A stretch of DNA of 64,000 bases from Myxacorys almedinensis A (GCF_010091945.1 NZ_WVIE01000001.1:186001-250000); one strand, 5' to 3'. Shown: positions 44,495 to 53,662, counted from the first letter of the stretch. The notes: generated from the letters alone by a model not told the origin. Made by a program: numbers and translations.

Positions 44495-45232
44495 ATGTCT
44501 TCCCGTTCTGCACCCTCGATTCGTGAACAGCAGCATCCCTTAATCCGAAATTTAGCAAACACCATCGAATCTACATGGCAGCGTCATCTAGATCTGTCTC
44601 CTTACAGGTTGCCAGAGGATTTGGGGTATGTCGAAGGACGGATGGAGGGCGAAAGGTTGGTGATTGAAAACGTCTGTTATCAGGCTCCTCAGTTTCGCAA
44701 ACTTCATCTGGAGCTTGCCAAGGTTGGAACGATGCTAGACATTTTGCATTGCGTGATGTTTCCCCGCCCGGAGTATGGGCTGCCGATGTTTGGCACAGAT
44801 CTTGTGGGTGGGCGCGGACAGGTGATCAGTATGGCGATCGTGGATCTTTCTCCGACCGATGCGGTGCGATCGCTGCCCGTCGAATATCAAGCGAGTCTAA
44901 AGGCGCTGCCAGCCGTAGAATTTTCTCAACAGCGCCCGGTGCCAGAGTGGGGCGATATTTTCTCTAGTTTCTGTCTGTTGGTGCGTCCGACCAGCCCAGA
45001 GGAGGAATCGGCGTTTTTGGCGCGGGTTGCCGATTATTTGGAGGTACATTGTCAACGCGCGATCGCCACTCTGCCAACACCGGAACGGCGGGATGAAATT
45101 CTCGCTGGGCAGCGCTATTACTGCGCTCAGCAGCAGCAAAATGACAAAACTCGCCGGGTGCTAGAGAAGGCGTTTGGTGAGGTGTGGGCAGAGCGCTATC
45201 TGACGACCGTTTTGTTTGATGTGGCGGAATAA
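44495..45232 (+). CDS. pcyA: Phycocyanobilin:ferredoxin oxidoreductase
   Basis: Reduces biliverdin IX-alpha with four electrons from ferredoxin to phycocyanobilin, the chromophore of phycobiliproteins and phytochromes. 245 residues, typical. The residues known to matter in Synechocystis PcyA have counterparts: Glu in LHLELAKVG, His in [15 protein letters not shown], and Asp in [10 protein letters not shown]. The ATG at 44495 (MSSRSAPS) is chosen over the GTG at 44486. It diverges from the kinase pair. Confidence 0.97.
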   Translation: MSSRSAPSIREQQHPLIRNLANTIESTWQRHLDLSPYRLPEDLGYVEGRMEGERLVIENVCYQAPQFRKLHLELAKVGTMLDILHCVMFPRPEYGLPMFGTDLVGGRGQVISMAIVDLSPTDAVRSLPVEYQASLKALPAVEFSQQRPVPEWGDIFSSFCLLVRPTSPEEESAFLARVADYLEVHCQRAIATLPTPERRDEILAGQRYYCAQQQQNDKTRRVLEKAFGEVWAERYLTTVLFDVAE

Positions 45233-45371
45233 TCTGAATGGAGATGCAGACGGATTTTTAGGAGGGGTTGCTCTGGAAATTTGCGATGGACAAACACAAT
45301 TGCCCCGTGTCAATCCATCCTACACTCCAGGGCATTCTGAGAGCACCATCTTAGCGTTGCCCAGAGTTTCT

Positions 45372-45845
45372 ATGCCGCACGTTACTTCATCTTGGCACTT
45401 CGATCCGCAAGAAACCTACGTTCCGGTCTCCCACGAAGGCGCGATCGTGGGCTTTTGCAAACTCAACTACGCCAAGCACATCACCCATCAACTCAACCAA
45501 CTAGAGCGGGTGCAAAAAGCATTACACCAAGCCTGTTACGAACTGACTGCCCGGACAGGCGGTAGCCCAGAGCGAGTTGATGAAATGGTGCAACGCTACC
45601 TTGATACTGCCAACCGTCCCCTAGCCGGAACGGCAATGATCGCCGCGATGTTGAGAGAGCGGCAGCAAGATCTTGACCTCAACCCCGATGAGTTTGCGAA
45701 ATTCTGCGATTCGTATCGGCTTTCAATTCCCGAACTGCGGGCAATTTACGACGGGGACGAAATCGAGAGCTATCAGCTTGCGCCGTTGGCACGCATTTTG
45801 GGAACGACGATCGATCATGTGATTGCCGCATGGAAAGGCGAGTAA
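45372..45845 (+). CDS. Hypothetical protein with HTH-like C-terminus, 157 aa
   Basis: The ATG at 45372 (MPHVTSSWHFDP) is a better start than the track's 45216, which overlaps pcyA and lacks conserved-looking sequence. The last 50 residues (PDEFAKFCDSYRLSIPELRAIYDGDEI...LAPLARILGTTIDHVI) resemble an XRE-type helix-turn-helix, where a protein chooses a binding site through two short helices. The N-terminal 100 residues have a helical hairpin look with no known domain. It follows pcyA by 139 bases on the same strand; co-transcription is possible. Confidence 0.6.
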   Translation: MPHVTSSWHFDPQETYVPVSHEGAIVGFCKLNYAKHITHQLNQLERVQKALHQACYELTARTGGSPERVDEMVQRYLDTANRPLAGTAMIAAMLRERQQDLDLNPDEFAKFCDSYRLSIPELRAIYDGDEIESYQLAPLARILGTTIDHVIAAWKGE

Positions 45846-45860
45846 AAGAGTGTTCCAACG

Positions 45861-46883
45861 TCAAGGCTCTTTGGAAGCGATGCTTTGTTCTGATTGCCCG
45901 ACCACTTCTCTGACCCGGTAAATCGGTCGCCCCTGGGATTCGTGATAGGTTCGCATCGAAATTTCTGCGACCAAGCCAAAGCTAAACAAATTTAACCCGG
46001 CGAGAAACAAAACAACCGCCAAAATCAGCAATGGGCGCTGACCGATGCTCGCCCCAAACCCAAACTTGAGTATGGCAAGATAGAGCGCGATCGCAGTTCC
46101 TGCCAACAGCGACACCCCACCAAACAGCCCAAACACATGCATCGGACGGGTAAGAAACGTTCGCATAAACGAGACAGTGAGCAGATCCATCACCACACGA
46201 AAGGTGCGATCGAGTCCATATTTGCTCTGACCAAAGCGCCGCGAATGATGCTTAACCGGCACTTCTGTAATTCGTGCGCCCTCGATAAACGCTAACGCAG
46301 GCAGAAAGCGATGCAACTCGCCATATAAATTCATATCCGCCACCAGTTCCGATCGGTAGACTTTGAGCGAGCAGCCATAATCGTGAAGCTGAACTCCGGT
46401 GACTTGCCCGATCAGCCAATTGGCGATCTTAGACGGAATTACCCGTGTAACAGCCGCATCCTGTCGATGTTTCCGCCAACCGCTCACTAAGTCGTAGCCC
46501 TCGTCTAATTTCTCTAGCAGCATCGGAATATCGCTCGGATCGTTCTGCAAATCTCCGTCTAGCGTAACGATCGCTTTTCCTCTGGCGTGGCTAAATCCGG
46601 CTGCCATAGCGGGAGTCTGCCCATAGTTGCGTCGCAAAATCACGGCTTTTAGATGGGGATGAGCGATCGCTTCTCGCTTTAGCAACGCATCCGACCCATC
46701 TTTAGAGCCATCATCGACACAGATAATTTCATAGCTCAAGGGGTGGGGGCTAAGACTCGTTGCGATCGCATCTAACAACATCGGAATGCTCTCTACCTCG
46801 TTATAAACCGGCACAACAATAGAGAGATCAGGCTGAAAGGTGGAGATAGGCGGCAGACTGTTTTGCAGAAGAGAGGGATTCAT
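45861..46883 (-). CDS. GT2 polyprenyl-phosphate glycosyltransferase (ArnC/DPM-like) with two C-terminal membrane helices
   Basis: 340 residues from the ATG at 46883 (MNPSLLQNSLPP). The GT2 domain shows LSIVVPVYNEVESIP, IICVDDGSKDG, VTLDGDLQNDPSDIP (DxD) and the HxxRRFGQSKYG loop; two C-terminal hydrophobic segments (about 255-280 and 290-315) anchor it. Such enzymes attach a sugar to undecaprenyl phosphate for later glycan decoration. It lies just after a cell-wall peptidase gene on the same strand (70-base gap). Confidence 0.92.
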   Translation of the reverse strand: MNPSLLQNSLPPISTFQPDLSIVVPVYNEVESIPMLLDAIATSLSPHPLSYEIICVDDGSKDGSDALLKREAIAHPHLKAVILRRNYGQTPAMAAGFSHARGKAIVTLDGDLQNDPSDIPMLLEKLDEGYDLVSGWRKHRQDAAVTRVIPSKIANWLIGQVTGVQLHDYGCSLKVYRSELVADMNLYGELHRFLPALAFIEGARITEVPVKHHSRRFGQSKYGLDRTFRVVMDLLTVSFMRTFLTRPMHVFGLFGGVSLLAGTAIALYLAILKFGFGASIGQRPLLILAVVLFLAGLNLFSFGLVAEISMRTYHESQGRPIYRVREVVGQSEQSIASKEP

Positions 46884-46953
46884 GGAGATCAGGGGCTGGC
46901 GATCGTAAAAGCAAAAACACGAGAAGAAATCTAGATTTGGATATCTTATCAAC

Positions 46954-47619
46954 CTATTTTCCCTCAGGCTGATAGCTTTCTACCACGCGACCTGCCCCGC
47001 GCCATTGAAGGTAGTAGTTTCGGCTGACGCGATCGCCATCTACAGCTAGTTCACTGATCCCGATGCCATTCAGTCCAATATCTTTTCCAGAACTGTGAAT
47101 GTAGCGGTTATCACCCAAATATAGCCCGACGTGTTTTGCTTTTTCCGGGGAGCCAAAAAAAACTAAATCTCCAGGGATTAAATCATCCTGCTTGATGGGT
47201 CTGACAAACCCTTCTTGCTGATAGGCATCTCGCGGCAACCGAATGCCCACAGAAGCAAACGCCGCTTGCATCAGCCCAGAGCAATCGTAATTGGGGGCAA
47301 CGGTTCCGCCCCAGAGGTAGTGATTGGGAACCGCCATCGCAGCGTGAGTAAACGAGATCGCGCCCCCGATGCGATCGCGGATCTCCGGTTCAGTCAAAAC
47401 CGGTGCACTATACCCCTGCTGAGATCGCTCCAAATGCTGTACATCCTTTGGGTTGAGCCAGCCCAGATAGCCATCTTCGCAGAGACGAACGTAAAGCGGG
47501 GACGGGGCTGCCAGATCCGTCACAATGGTGAGATATCTGCCAATTGCTGCTTGGGTTGCAAGCTCAGTGAGTTCTGCTGAATCGTAGAGATTTAGGGCGG
47601 CTTTGGTGAGATACTGCAT
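46954..47619 (-). CDS. NlpC/P60 (C40) family cell-wall peptidase
   Basis: 221 residues from the ATG at 47619 (MQYLTKAALNLYD). An N-terminal SH3-like region (about 15-80) precedes the C40 catalytic domain with Cys in NYDCSGLMQAAF, His in AKHVGLYLGD and a third polar residue near RYIHSS. Cyanobacterial members cleave peptidoglycan stem peptides (gamma-D-Glu to diamino acid). No signal peptide is evident, as in several cyanobacterial relatives. Divergent from the serine hydrolase gene at 47710, so both may share a control region. Confidence 0.93.
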   Translation of the reverse strand: MQYLTKAALNLYDSAELTELATQAAIGRYLTIVTDLAAPSPLYVRLCEDGYLGWLNPKDVQHLERSQQGYSAPVLTEPEIRDRIGGAISFTHAAMAVPNHYLWGGTVAPNYDCSGLMQAAFASVGIRLPRDAYQQEGFVRPIKQDDLIPGDLVFFGSPEKAKHVGLYLGDNRYIHSSGKDIGLNGIGISELAVDGDRVSRNYYLQWRGAGRVVESYQPEGK

Positions 47620-47709
47620 GGAGATAACCCAATCAAAATGACTGAAACAGGATACAGGGTATAGGTTACATGGTTTTTCCATACCTTGCCCCCCTACCCC
47701 ATTCTCGCC

Positions 47710-48645
47710 ATGACTTTCTTTCACAAAGATGCACAACTCGAACCCTTGGGCGATCGCATCCTCGACTCAACCTTTGCCCAGTTTCCCGAACTAGCCCGAA
47801 ACCAGCTTGCCCTAACGTGGATTGTGTACGATCCGCCGATTTTTGTGAACACTGGCGGCGCGATCGCACCCGAAGACTTTTGGCAGCGACCCGTGCGGGG
47901 CTATGCCTACCGAGGCGTGGAGAATGTGTATCCTGCCAGCGTGGTGAAGTTGTTTTATCTCGTAGCCGCCCACGAATGGCTTGAGCGCGGCATGATACCG
48001 CCCTCGGCAGAACTCGATCGGGCACTCCGAGACATGATTGTAGACTCTAGTAATGATGCCACAGGCTATGTGGTTGATGTGTTAACCGGAACCACTGGAG
48101 GACCTGAAATTCCGGATGCGCCGTTTGAAACGTGGAAATCTCAACGCAACATTGTGAATCGGTATTTTCAAGGCTTGGGTTGGGAAGAACTGGCAACGGT
48201 CAACATTAACCAGAAAACGTGGTGTGATGGTCCTTACGGGCGAGAACGAGCGTTCTACGGCGAGACGTTTGAGAATCGCAACCTGCTGACCACCAATGCC
48301 ACTGCACGGTTGCTGCATAGTATCATCGGGGGTGTGGCAGTTAGCCCAACGCGATCGCGCCAAATGATGGAATTAATGCAGCGATCGCTCAACCCCGCCG
48401 ATCTCCAAGCCAATCCCGAAAATCAGGTGACCGGATTTGTTGGGGCAGGCGTTCCGCCGCAGTCTGGGGTATGGTCAAAAGCCGGACTCACCAGCCAAGT
48501 CCGCCACGATGCCGCCTATATCCAACCGCCTGCTACCAACCCTTATTTACTAATCGTTTTTGTTGAGGGAAAAGCGCATAGTAATAATGAAGAAATCTTG
48601 CCATTTTTATCGCTACAAATCTTAGAAGCCATGAAACCGCTGTGA
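47710..48645 (+). CDS. Class A beta-lactamase-like serine hydrolase
   Basis: 311 residues. Penicillin-binding fold motifs: SxxK in VYPASVVKLFYL, S-x-N in VDSSNDATGY, and a K-(A/T)-G triad in WSKAGLTSQ. No signal peptide is visible, so a cytoplasmic or non-classically exported enzyme is possible, and it is not likely a true secreted beta-lactamase. Start: ATG at 47710 (MTFFHKDAQ). It is divergent from a cell-wall peptidase, suggesting a wall-related role. Confidence 0.85.
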   Translation: MTFFHKDAQLEPLGDRILDSTFAQFPELARNQLALTWIVYDPPIFVNTGGAIAPEDFWQRPVRGYAYRGVENVYPASVVKLFYLVAAHEWLERGMIPPSAELDRALRDMIVDSSNDATGYVVDVLTGTTGGPEIPDAPFETWKSQRNIVNRYFQGLGWEELATVNINQKTWCDGPYGRERAFYGETFENRNLLTTNATARLLHSIIGGVAVSPTRSRQMMELMQRSLNPADLQANPENQVTGFVGAGVPPQSGVWSKAGLTSQVRHDAAYIQPPATNPYLLIVFVEGKAHSNNEEILPFLSLQILEAMKPL

Positions 48646-48754
48646 ATGTCTAGAAAGACAAAATAGCCATTTCTTACGCAACCTTTTATACAGTTTTAAA
48701 CTCAGTCATTTGACACAATATTTGCGTGTCCTAGAGTCAAATCACCATAACTCC

Positions 48755-48787
48755 CTGCCAAGTCACTTACAATGGTTTGGCAGTTTT
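48755..48787 (+). terminator. Terminator after the serine hydrolase gene
   Basis: Stem CTGCCAA / TTGGCAG followed by TTTT, about 110 bases after the stop. Confidence 0.55.
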
Positions 48788-48857
48788 ACTGAGGATTTGA
48801 TAAATTCGGCGGTGCGATCGCAACCCTGATAGCCCCAAAATACTACCCCAAAGAAAA

Positions 48858-48879
48858 GGAGCAAATGTTACTTTGCTCC
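48858..48879 (-). terminator. Terminator downstream of the VOC gene
   Basis: Perfect 8-base stem GGAGCAAA / TTTGCTCC with a 6-base loop; on the minus strand it is followed by TTTTCTTT. Confidence 0.7.
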
Positions 48880-48916
48880 CACGGATCGGTTCATTAAAAA
48901 AGTAGTAGCAAACGTT

Positions 48917-49435
48917 TTAGTTGGCGACCTCTGCAAATTCAACCACGCGCCCAGCGTAATCTTTGACTAAAAAATTGAGCGGTTTCTCTCGGCGAATTTT
49001 ATGCTTTACACCCCGGGTTTGAACCCGCAGCAAGATTTGATCGAGACAATCGCGATCGAAGCAAACATGGCGATCGCGCTCTTTCTCGCCATAACTTGCT
49101 CCAGAAATCACATGCAGTTGAGTATTCTTCTTAAGCTGATACCACAACCCATCGCTGCCGCCCCGCGCCGTTGTGCTTCCCATGCTGCCAGACAGATACA
49201 TCGGGTTGAGTCCAGCCGTTCCTAACGATTGCTCGTAATTGTAGTAATAATGGAGCGGAATCTCAGCTACCGGCAAACTTAACATACCTTCATAAAACTC
49301 TCGTGCCCCCTCCACATCCGACACCATCACCGTGTGAACTTTGGGCGCGCTGGTGAGAAACAGCCACATGGCAACGGCATAGGCTCCAAGGAGCATCACC
49401 ATAATGCCTTGGGTAGAAAATAAAGTATCCATCAT
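48917..49435 (-). CDS. VOC/glyoxalase-like protein with N-terminal membrane anchor
   Basis: 172 residues. A membrane segment (about 10-28, GIMVMLLGAYAVAMWLFLTS) is followed by a vicinal-oxygen-chelate fold, with HTVMVSDVEGAREFYEGML, RHVCFDRDCLDQIL and a closing FLVKDYAGRVVEFAE. The metal-ligand pattern is partial, so enzymatic activity is uncertain. The anchored form is unusual for this family but fits a regular cyanobacterial VOC-like protein. It has a terminator at 48858. Confidence 0.8.
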   Translation of the reverse strand: MMDTLFSTQGIMVMLLGAYAVAMWLFLTSAPKVHTVMVSDVEGAREFYEGMLSLPVAEIPLHYYYNYEQSLGTAGLNPMYLSGSMGSTTARGGSDGLWYQLKKNTQLHVISGASYGEKERDRHVCFDRDCLDQILLRVQTRGVKHKIRREKPLNFLVKDYAGRVVEFAEVAN

Positions 49436-49649
49436 AGATAATTCACTGGCGCAAAAGGCTTACAAATTTAGCTACTAGTATTGCGGAGCTATTCCATTCT
49501 AACAAGGGGAAAGGAGGAGATCCGTAAGATTTTGCGAGATCCCTGGCGCTCCATTTTGTAAAAACTAGTCTAAAAAACCTGTGCCATTTCCCACAAGTCA
49601 CTGTTATATAGTAAGTGGCATTTCCTAGTAGTTCTTCTGAGTTAAAGCT

Positions 49650-50336
49650 GTGCCTATTCCAACCTTTCCTGAAGCCAATCATCCGATCATTAAGTCACTA
49701 TTTCATTACAACGATCAAGAGCTTTTGACCTTGTATCAGCGCTATCCTGACGCTGGGCAATACTTTATAGCGCTGTTTTGCCGCTACAGCCCGATGGTGT
49801 ATACATTAATTCAGCACGCTGCCAAGTCACCCGTTCAAGCAGACTATTTATTTGCCCTGATTTGGCGGCATGTGTTCCATGAATTGGTCGGCGTTGATCT
49901 GCGCGCGTTTAGCGAAGGCGGCGGCACCTTTCAGGGCTGGCTGCTGGCGGTCACGGCGTCTGGCATCAACGAAGCAGCATTGCCTCCGGTCGAAGAGATT
50001 CACTACAACCTCAAAGCTGCCTCTCCGCCATTTTGGTGTTACCTCGATCGCGGCTTAAATCAACTGCCTGCTGCCACCCGATTAATGGTGCTGATGGCGC
50101 AAACGTTTCACTGGAGCGAAACTCGCATTTCGGCTTACTTACAAGCAGAAGGAGAGGATGTTCCGCCAGAACAGGTGAAAGCGCATTTGCGCCAAGGCTA
50201 TCGACTGTTGGAGGACAATCTGCCAGACGATATTAGAGAGATTTATTTGAGTGGGCACTCTAGGCAAGAACCTGTGCGGTCTGAAATAAACTCAGACTCG
50301 CTGGAAAACAGCTTAAAAGAACTCGAATTTCTCTAA
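49650..50336 (+). CDS. Sigma-70-like regulatory protein
   Basis: 228 residues from the GTG at 49650. The N-terminal half (YQRYPDAGQYFIALFCRYSPMVY, ADYLFALIWRHVFHELV) resembles sigma region 2, and residues about 150-200 (AATRLMVLMAQTFHWSETRISAYLQAEG) resemble region 4. It is a divergent, cyanobacteria-type sigma-like protein; promoter specificity is unknown. The TPR gene starts 16 bases downstream on the same strand with its own SD, so they are very likely one operon. Confidence 0.6.
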   Translation: MPIPTFPEANHPIIKSLFHYNDQELLTLYQRYPDAGQYFIALFCRYSPMVYTLIQHAAKSPVQADYLFALIWRHVFHELVGVDLRAFSEGGGTFQGWLLAVTASGINEAALPPVEEIHYNLKAASPPFWCYLDRGLNQLPAATRLMVLMAQTFHWSETRISAYLQAEGEDVPPEQVKAHLRQGYRLLEDNLPDDIREIYLSGHSRQEPVRSEINSDSLENSLKELEFL

Positions 50337-50352
50337 CGGATGGAGGTAGGTC

Positions 50353-51408
50353 ATGGGATGGGTAGCTCGATTTGCAGTGGGAATGGTTTCCGCTTTGGTG
50401 GCCGCAGGTGCAATTGGGTTTCCGAGCATGGCAGGCGACCTGACTCGACAACTGACGGCTGCGCCTCGCGATCGCATAGACGAAAGCTTGCGCCATAAAG
50501 CCGATCGTGCGGTTCAACTTGGTTCTCAGCAGCATGATGCTGGGCAAGGAACTGCCGCCATTAGCTCCGCAGGAATCACCGCTTGGCAAAGCGCGATCGA
50601 CCTTTATCGCCAGATTGGGGATACCGAAGCTCAGGGGCGGGTTTACGATTTGCTGGGCTACACTTACGCCAAAGCCGGGCAGCTAAGAAATGCGGACGAT
50701 GCCTTTCGGCGGCGGCTCGCGATCGCACGGGATAATCAAGATACTCAAGGGCAAATCTACGCGCTCAACAATATTGGCACCATTTTGGTGCAGCGTCGCA
50801 GCTTAGCCGAAGCTAAAAAAGCCTTTACCGAAGCCCAAGACGTTTCTCGACAAATTCGCCACACGGTCGGGCAGGGCATCTCGCTGAGCAATCTTGGCTT
50901 GGTGGCTTATTTGCAAGGTCGATATCCAGAGGCGATCGCTCAGTTAGAGCAAGCCAGAATCTTTCGGGGTCAGGCTAAAGATGCCATCGGAGAAGCAAAC
51001 ACACTGAGCAACCTGGGCGATGCCTACCAAGCGATGGGAGATTCCCGCTCTGCCTATGTTGCTCATCGTCAGGCGTTGTTTTTAGGGCAGCAAGGCTCTG
51101 ATCGCCCGACTCAATTTCGAGCGTTGGATGGCATGATTGCCTCGTATCGCGGAGCCGGACAAGACTCTAACTTGGTGAATGCCCTCAATGAGCGGCTGGC
51201 GCTATCGAGTAGAGATAATAACTCAATGCAGGTGTTGACTTCGCTCAAAGCGATCGCGCATCATCATCGGCAAACTGGCGATTTGCTCAACGCCCAAAGC
51301 TACTACGAGCAAGCCTTGGACGTGGCACGATCGGTCAATGCAACCCAAGATCGAGACTTTTTAATGACGCAGATCGGCGCGCTAAAGTCTCGGAAGTTTT
51401 TGCGATAG
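50353..51408 (+). CDS. Secreted tetratricopeptide repeat protein
   Basis: 351 residues with a signal peptide (about 1-25, VALVAAGAIGFPSMAG region) and about six TPR-like units from 50 to 345, such as AQGRVYDLLGYTYAKAGQL, GQIYALNNIGTILVQRRS and GEANTLSNLGDAYQAMGDS. TPR proteins provide protein-binding scaffolds; the partner is unknown. ATG supported by GGATGGAGG. Operon partner of the sigma-like gene, suggesting an envelope-sensing pair (inference). Confidence 0.85.
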   Translation: MGWVARFAVGMVSALVAAGAIGFPSMAGDLTRQLTAAPRDRIDESLRHKADRAVQLGSQQHDAGQGTAAISSAGITAWQSAIDLYRQIGDTEAQGRVYDLLGYTYAKAGQLRNADDAFRRRLAIARDNQDTQGQIYALNNIGTILVQRRSLAEAKKAFTEAQDVSRQIRHTVGQGISLSNLGLVAYLQGRYPEAIAQLEQARIFRGQAKDAIGEANTLSNLGDAYQAMGDSRSAYVAHRQALFLGQQGSDRPTQFRALDGMIASYRGAGQDSNLVNALNERLALSSRDNNSMQVLTSLKAIAHHHRQTGDLLNAQSYYEQALDVARSVNATQDRDFLMTQIGALKSRKFLR

Positions 51409-51444
51409 GATAGCAGGCTCAAGAGGCTCACCCCCCAACCCGTT

Positions 51445-51475
51445 CGCACCGGAGAGAGCGCTAGAGTGCGGTTTT
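51445..51475 (+). terminator. Possible terminator after the TPR gene
   Basis: Stem CGCAC / GTGCG followed by GTTTT, inside an outer GAGGCTCA / TGAGCCTC pair with a long loop. Weak. Confidence 0.35.
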
Positions 51476-51520
51476 CTGAGCCTCCAAAGAGAAGAAGTTG
51501 GGCAGTCTTAGTGATGGATG

Positions 51521-53293
51521 CTATTGAACTTGCCGAAACCACTCGGTGATGCCATCAGCCAGGGTAAGCGCCAGTTTCTCTTGCTCTTTGCGATCGCGAA
51601 TCCATTCAAACTCGTCGGGATTGATCATAAACCCTAGCTCCAGCAGCACTGATGGTGTTACGGTCGGGCGAGTCAGCGCTAGGTTATTCCAAAACACGCC
51701 GTAGGATGGGCGGTTGAGCGTTTTTATCAAGTAATCGTGCATAAACTCTGCCAAACTCTGTGCCTGAGTTTGATACCAAAACGCCGCCACACCTTGGGTA
51801 TTGATTGCGTCGCCATCATCGGGAAGCGCATTGTAGTGAATGCTCAACGCGATCGCAGGTTCGGCTTTTGCGATCGCTGCCACTCGCGGCGGCAAGTCTA
51901 AATCCACATCTGTGGTACGGGTCATCACAACCGTTGCCCCTCGTTTCACAAGTTCTTGACGTAACAATTGACTCGTCAATAAATTTACCGATTTCTCAGG
52001 ATAGCCCGTTGGACCTCGTGATCCTTGATCATCAGGTCCGCCATGTCCCGGATCAAGAAGAATTTTTATTCCGTTTAATGCAGTTGGGCTGCGACCCTGC
52101 GATCGCTGTGGCTTAGGCGGATGTCTCAGCGATAGAACTAACGTTGTTCCTTCATAGCGAAGCTTGTATCCCCACTGTTGCTCATTCTTGAGGCTAATCC
52201 GATATTGAACTTTCATTGGATCTGTTTGTTGCCAATCCAATCTAGCAATCACTGGCTCATTCACAAGCCGAATCGTATCCGTTTGTGCTGTCGTGTTATA
52301 GAGCGTGAGATTAAATACACTATTTTCCTGCTGAACTGACACCGGAACCGGAGCCTGGAGGGGAAACAGCACTTCTGTCCAGTTTCCAGCAACTCGCGAG
52401 GTGATGCCTCGAATTAATGACTTAACTGGAACCGAGCCAGGAATCACTTTCGTCTCGCTCGCTCTCACCCAACCGCCATAGTCAAGCCTGAGCCAATCGC
52501 CCTCTCGACCCGTCACCGTGGCGCGGGTGCCTTTCGGCAGCGGAGTCAGTCGTGAATAATCGGTGCTAGCTCCGGTTCTCGCCGTTCCCTGATCTACCGT
52601 TACTTCAACAACCTCTAGCTGTGTAGGAGCAAGAACTTTGATTTTTCCAGGAGCCGCTTGGGCAAAACTGGCTCCATTGAAATTGAGAAGATACTCAGGC
52701 TGACCCAATTCTCCTGCGGCTTCAGCCGTAGTACAGCCAGCATACTGTCCGGGGTCGGTGGTGGTGGGTTGGGTTAGCCCGGTGAGAACGCCAGAATTAG
52801 CAGGGAGATTGGCGATCGCGCTTTGGCGCTGGAGGGCAATAATCCGATCACCCAACTTCACCGAAACTAACGCCTTCGGAGGTGCGATCGCGCTAAAGCA
52901 AATCAGTTCGCCGGGAAGCCGAACAATGTCTGTCGCAGGCGTGAGCGAGTCTTGACCAAACGTTGCCCCTTGAGGCGCAACTGGCTCCATCGAAGCGCGC
53001 GTCACGGTCAGCTTTACTTCTTGATCGGCGTACCGCACCGTAAAGGGATTTGCTCCCACCTTGAGCGGAAAGCTCGGCGCAAAATGCCCCGCCGTGCTGC
53101 GGGAAATCGCGGTGCCATTGACCAAAACATCGCCCTTGAGCGGTGCCGTGCCAATCAGAAAAATTTGCTTTGCCGTCGTCTCATGATCGATTGGCGGATA
53201 AATGATAGTGAGCGATGGATTTGCCCACGCTGATGTGACAATTATGACGGTCATTGCGATCGCAACCACCACCGAACCTAAAACTCTTTTCAT
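51521..53293 (-). CDS. N-acetylmuramoyl-L-alanine amidase (Amidase_3) with SH3 domain
   Basis: 590 residues from the ATG at 53293 (MKRVLGSVVVAIAM), with a signal peptide ending near SAWANP. The middle contains an SH3-like segment (about 225-280) and an AMIN-like beta region; the C-terminal Amidase_3 domain (about 410-590) shows LLDPGHGGPDDQG, the Glu in GYPEKSVNL, LSIHYNALPDDGD and LLELGFMINPDEFEW. It cleaves the amide between MurNAc and the stem peptide, for cell separation or remodelling. Transcribed alone; convergent with the TPR gene. Confidence 0.95.
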   Translation of the reverse strand: MKRVLGSVVVAIAMTVIIVTSAWANPSLTIIYPPIDHETTAKQIFLIGTAPLKGDVLVNGTAISRSTAGHFAPSFPLKVGANPFTVRYADQEVKLTVTRASMEPVAPQGATFGQDSLTPATDIVRLPGELICFSAIAPPKALVSVKLGDRIIALQRQSAIANLPANSGVLTGLTQPTTTDPGQYAGCTTAEAAGELGQPEYLLNFNGASFAQAAPGKIKVLAPTQLEVVEVTVDQGTARTGASTDYSRLTPLPKGTRATVTGREGDWLRLDYGGWVRASETKVIPGSVPVKSLIRGITSRVAGNWTEVLFPLQAPVPVSVQQENSVFNLTLYNTTAQTDTIRLVNEPVIARLDWQQTDPMKVQYRISLKNEQQWGYKLRYEGTTLVLSLRHPPKPQRSQGRSPTALNGIKILLDPGHGGPDDQGSRGPTGYPEKSVNLLTSQLLRQELVKRGATVVMTRTTDVDLDLPPRVAAIAKAEPAIALSIHYNALPDDGDAINTQGVAAFWYQTQAQSLAEFMHDYLIKTLNRPSYGVFWNNLALTRPTVTPSVLLELGFMINPDEFEWIRDRKEQEKLALTLADGITEWFRQVQ

Positions 53294-53662
53294 GCCAAGC
53301 CGCAACAAAGTAGGGATAAGGTAACACGAGAGTGAATTCTTAACGTGAGAACTTTAAAAGGACGTTACGGTCGAGAGAAGGAATAACGACCTTGATCCCG
53401 TTGGGCGATCAGAAGTTCCCCACGTCAGATCCCTTGGTCATCAAAGCGGCAGACGTTTTGGCACGCTGTCTACGGCTCATATCGCAGCTATCAGCGCTGC
53501 TCTTGGTCATCCTTTGCGATCGCGCTGATGCCTGAAATTCTAAACCTCTGAGTTCTAGACAGCATAAAGTTCCCGACCTCGCCCATCTCCCCCTCAACTC
53601 AACGTTAATAATCTACTAGATACGGTATGATACAGTCCGCAGTCAGATGAACCACAACAGAT
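53294..53662. other. Divergent intergenic region between the amidase and leuB
   Basis: Holds MITE-like copy E (53555-53619) in addition to promoter DNA for the two genes. No gene seen; the minus ORF 53409-53597 ends in the repeat and is a chance frame. Confidence 0.5.
53555..53619 (-). mobile_element. MITE-like element, copy E (short, inverted)
   Basis: Minus-strand sequence CTAGTAGATTATTAACGTTGAGTTGAGGGG matches copy A at its left end. The other end is CTGTCTAG; the interior is deleted. Lies 44 bases upstream of leuB, so it may affect its promoter. Confidence 0.6.

Noticed and set aside
47710-48645. Antibiotic-resistance beta-lactamase
   Set aside because: The SxxK, SxN and KxG motifs are present, but there is no signal peptide and cyanobacterial relatives of this kind are wall- or peptide-related; resistance is not supported.
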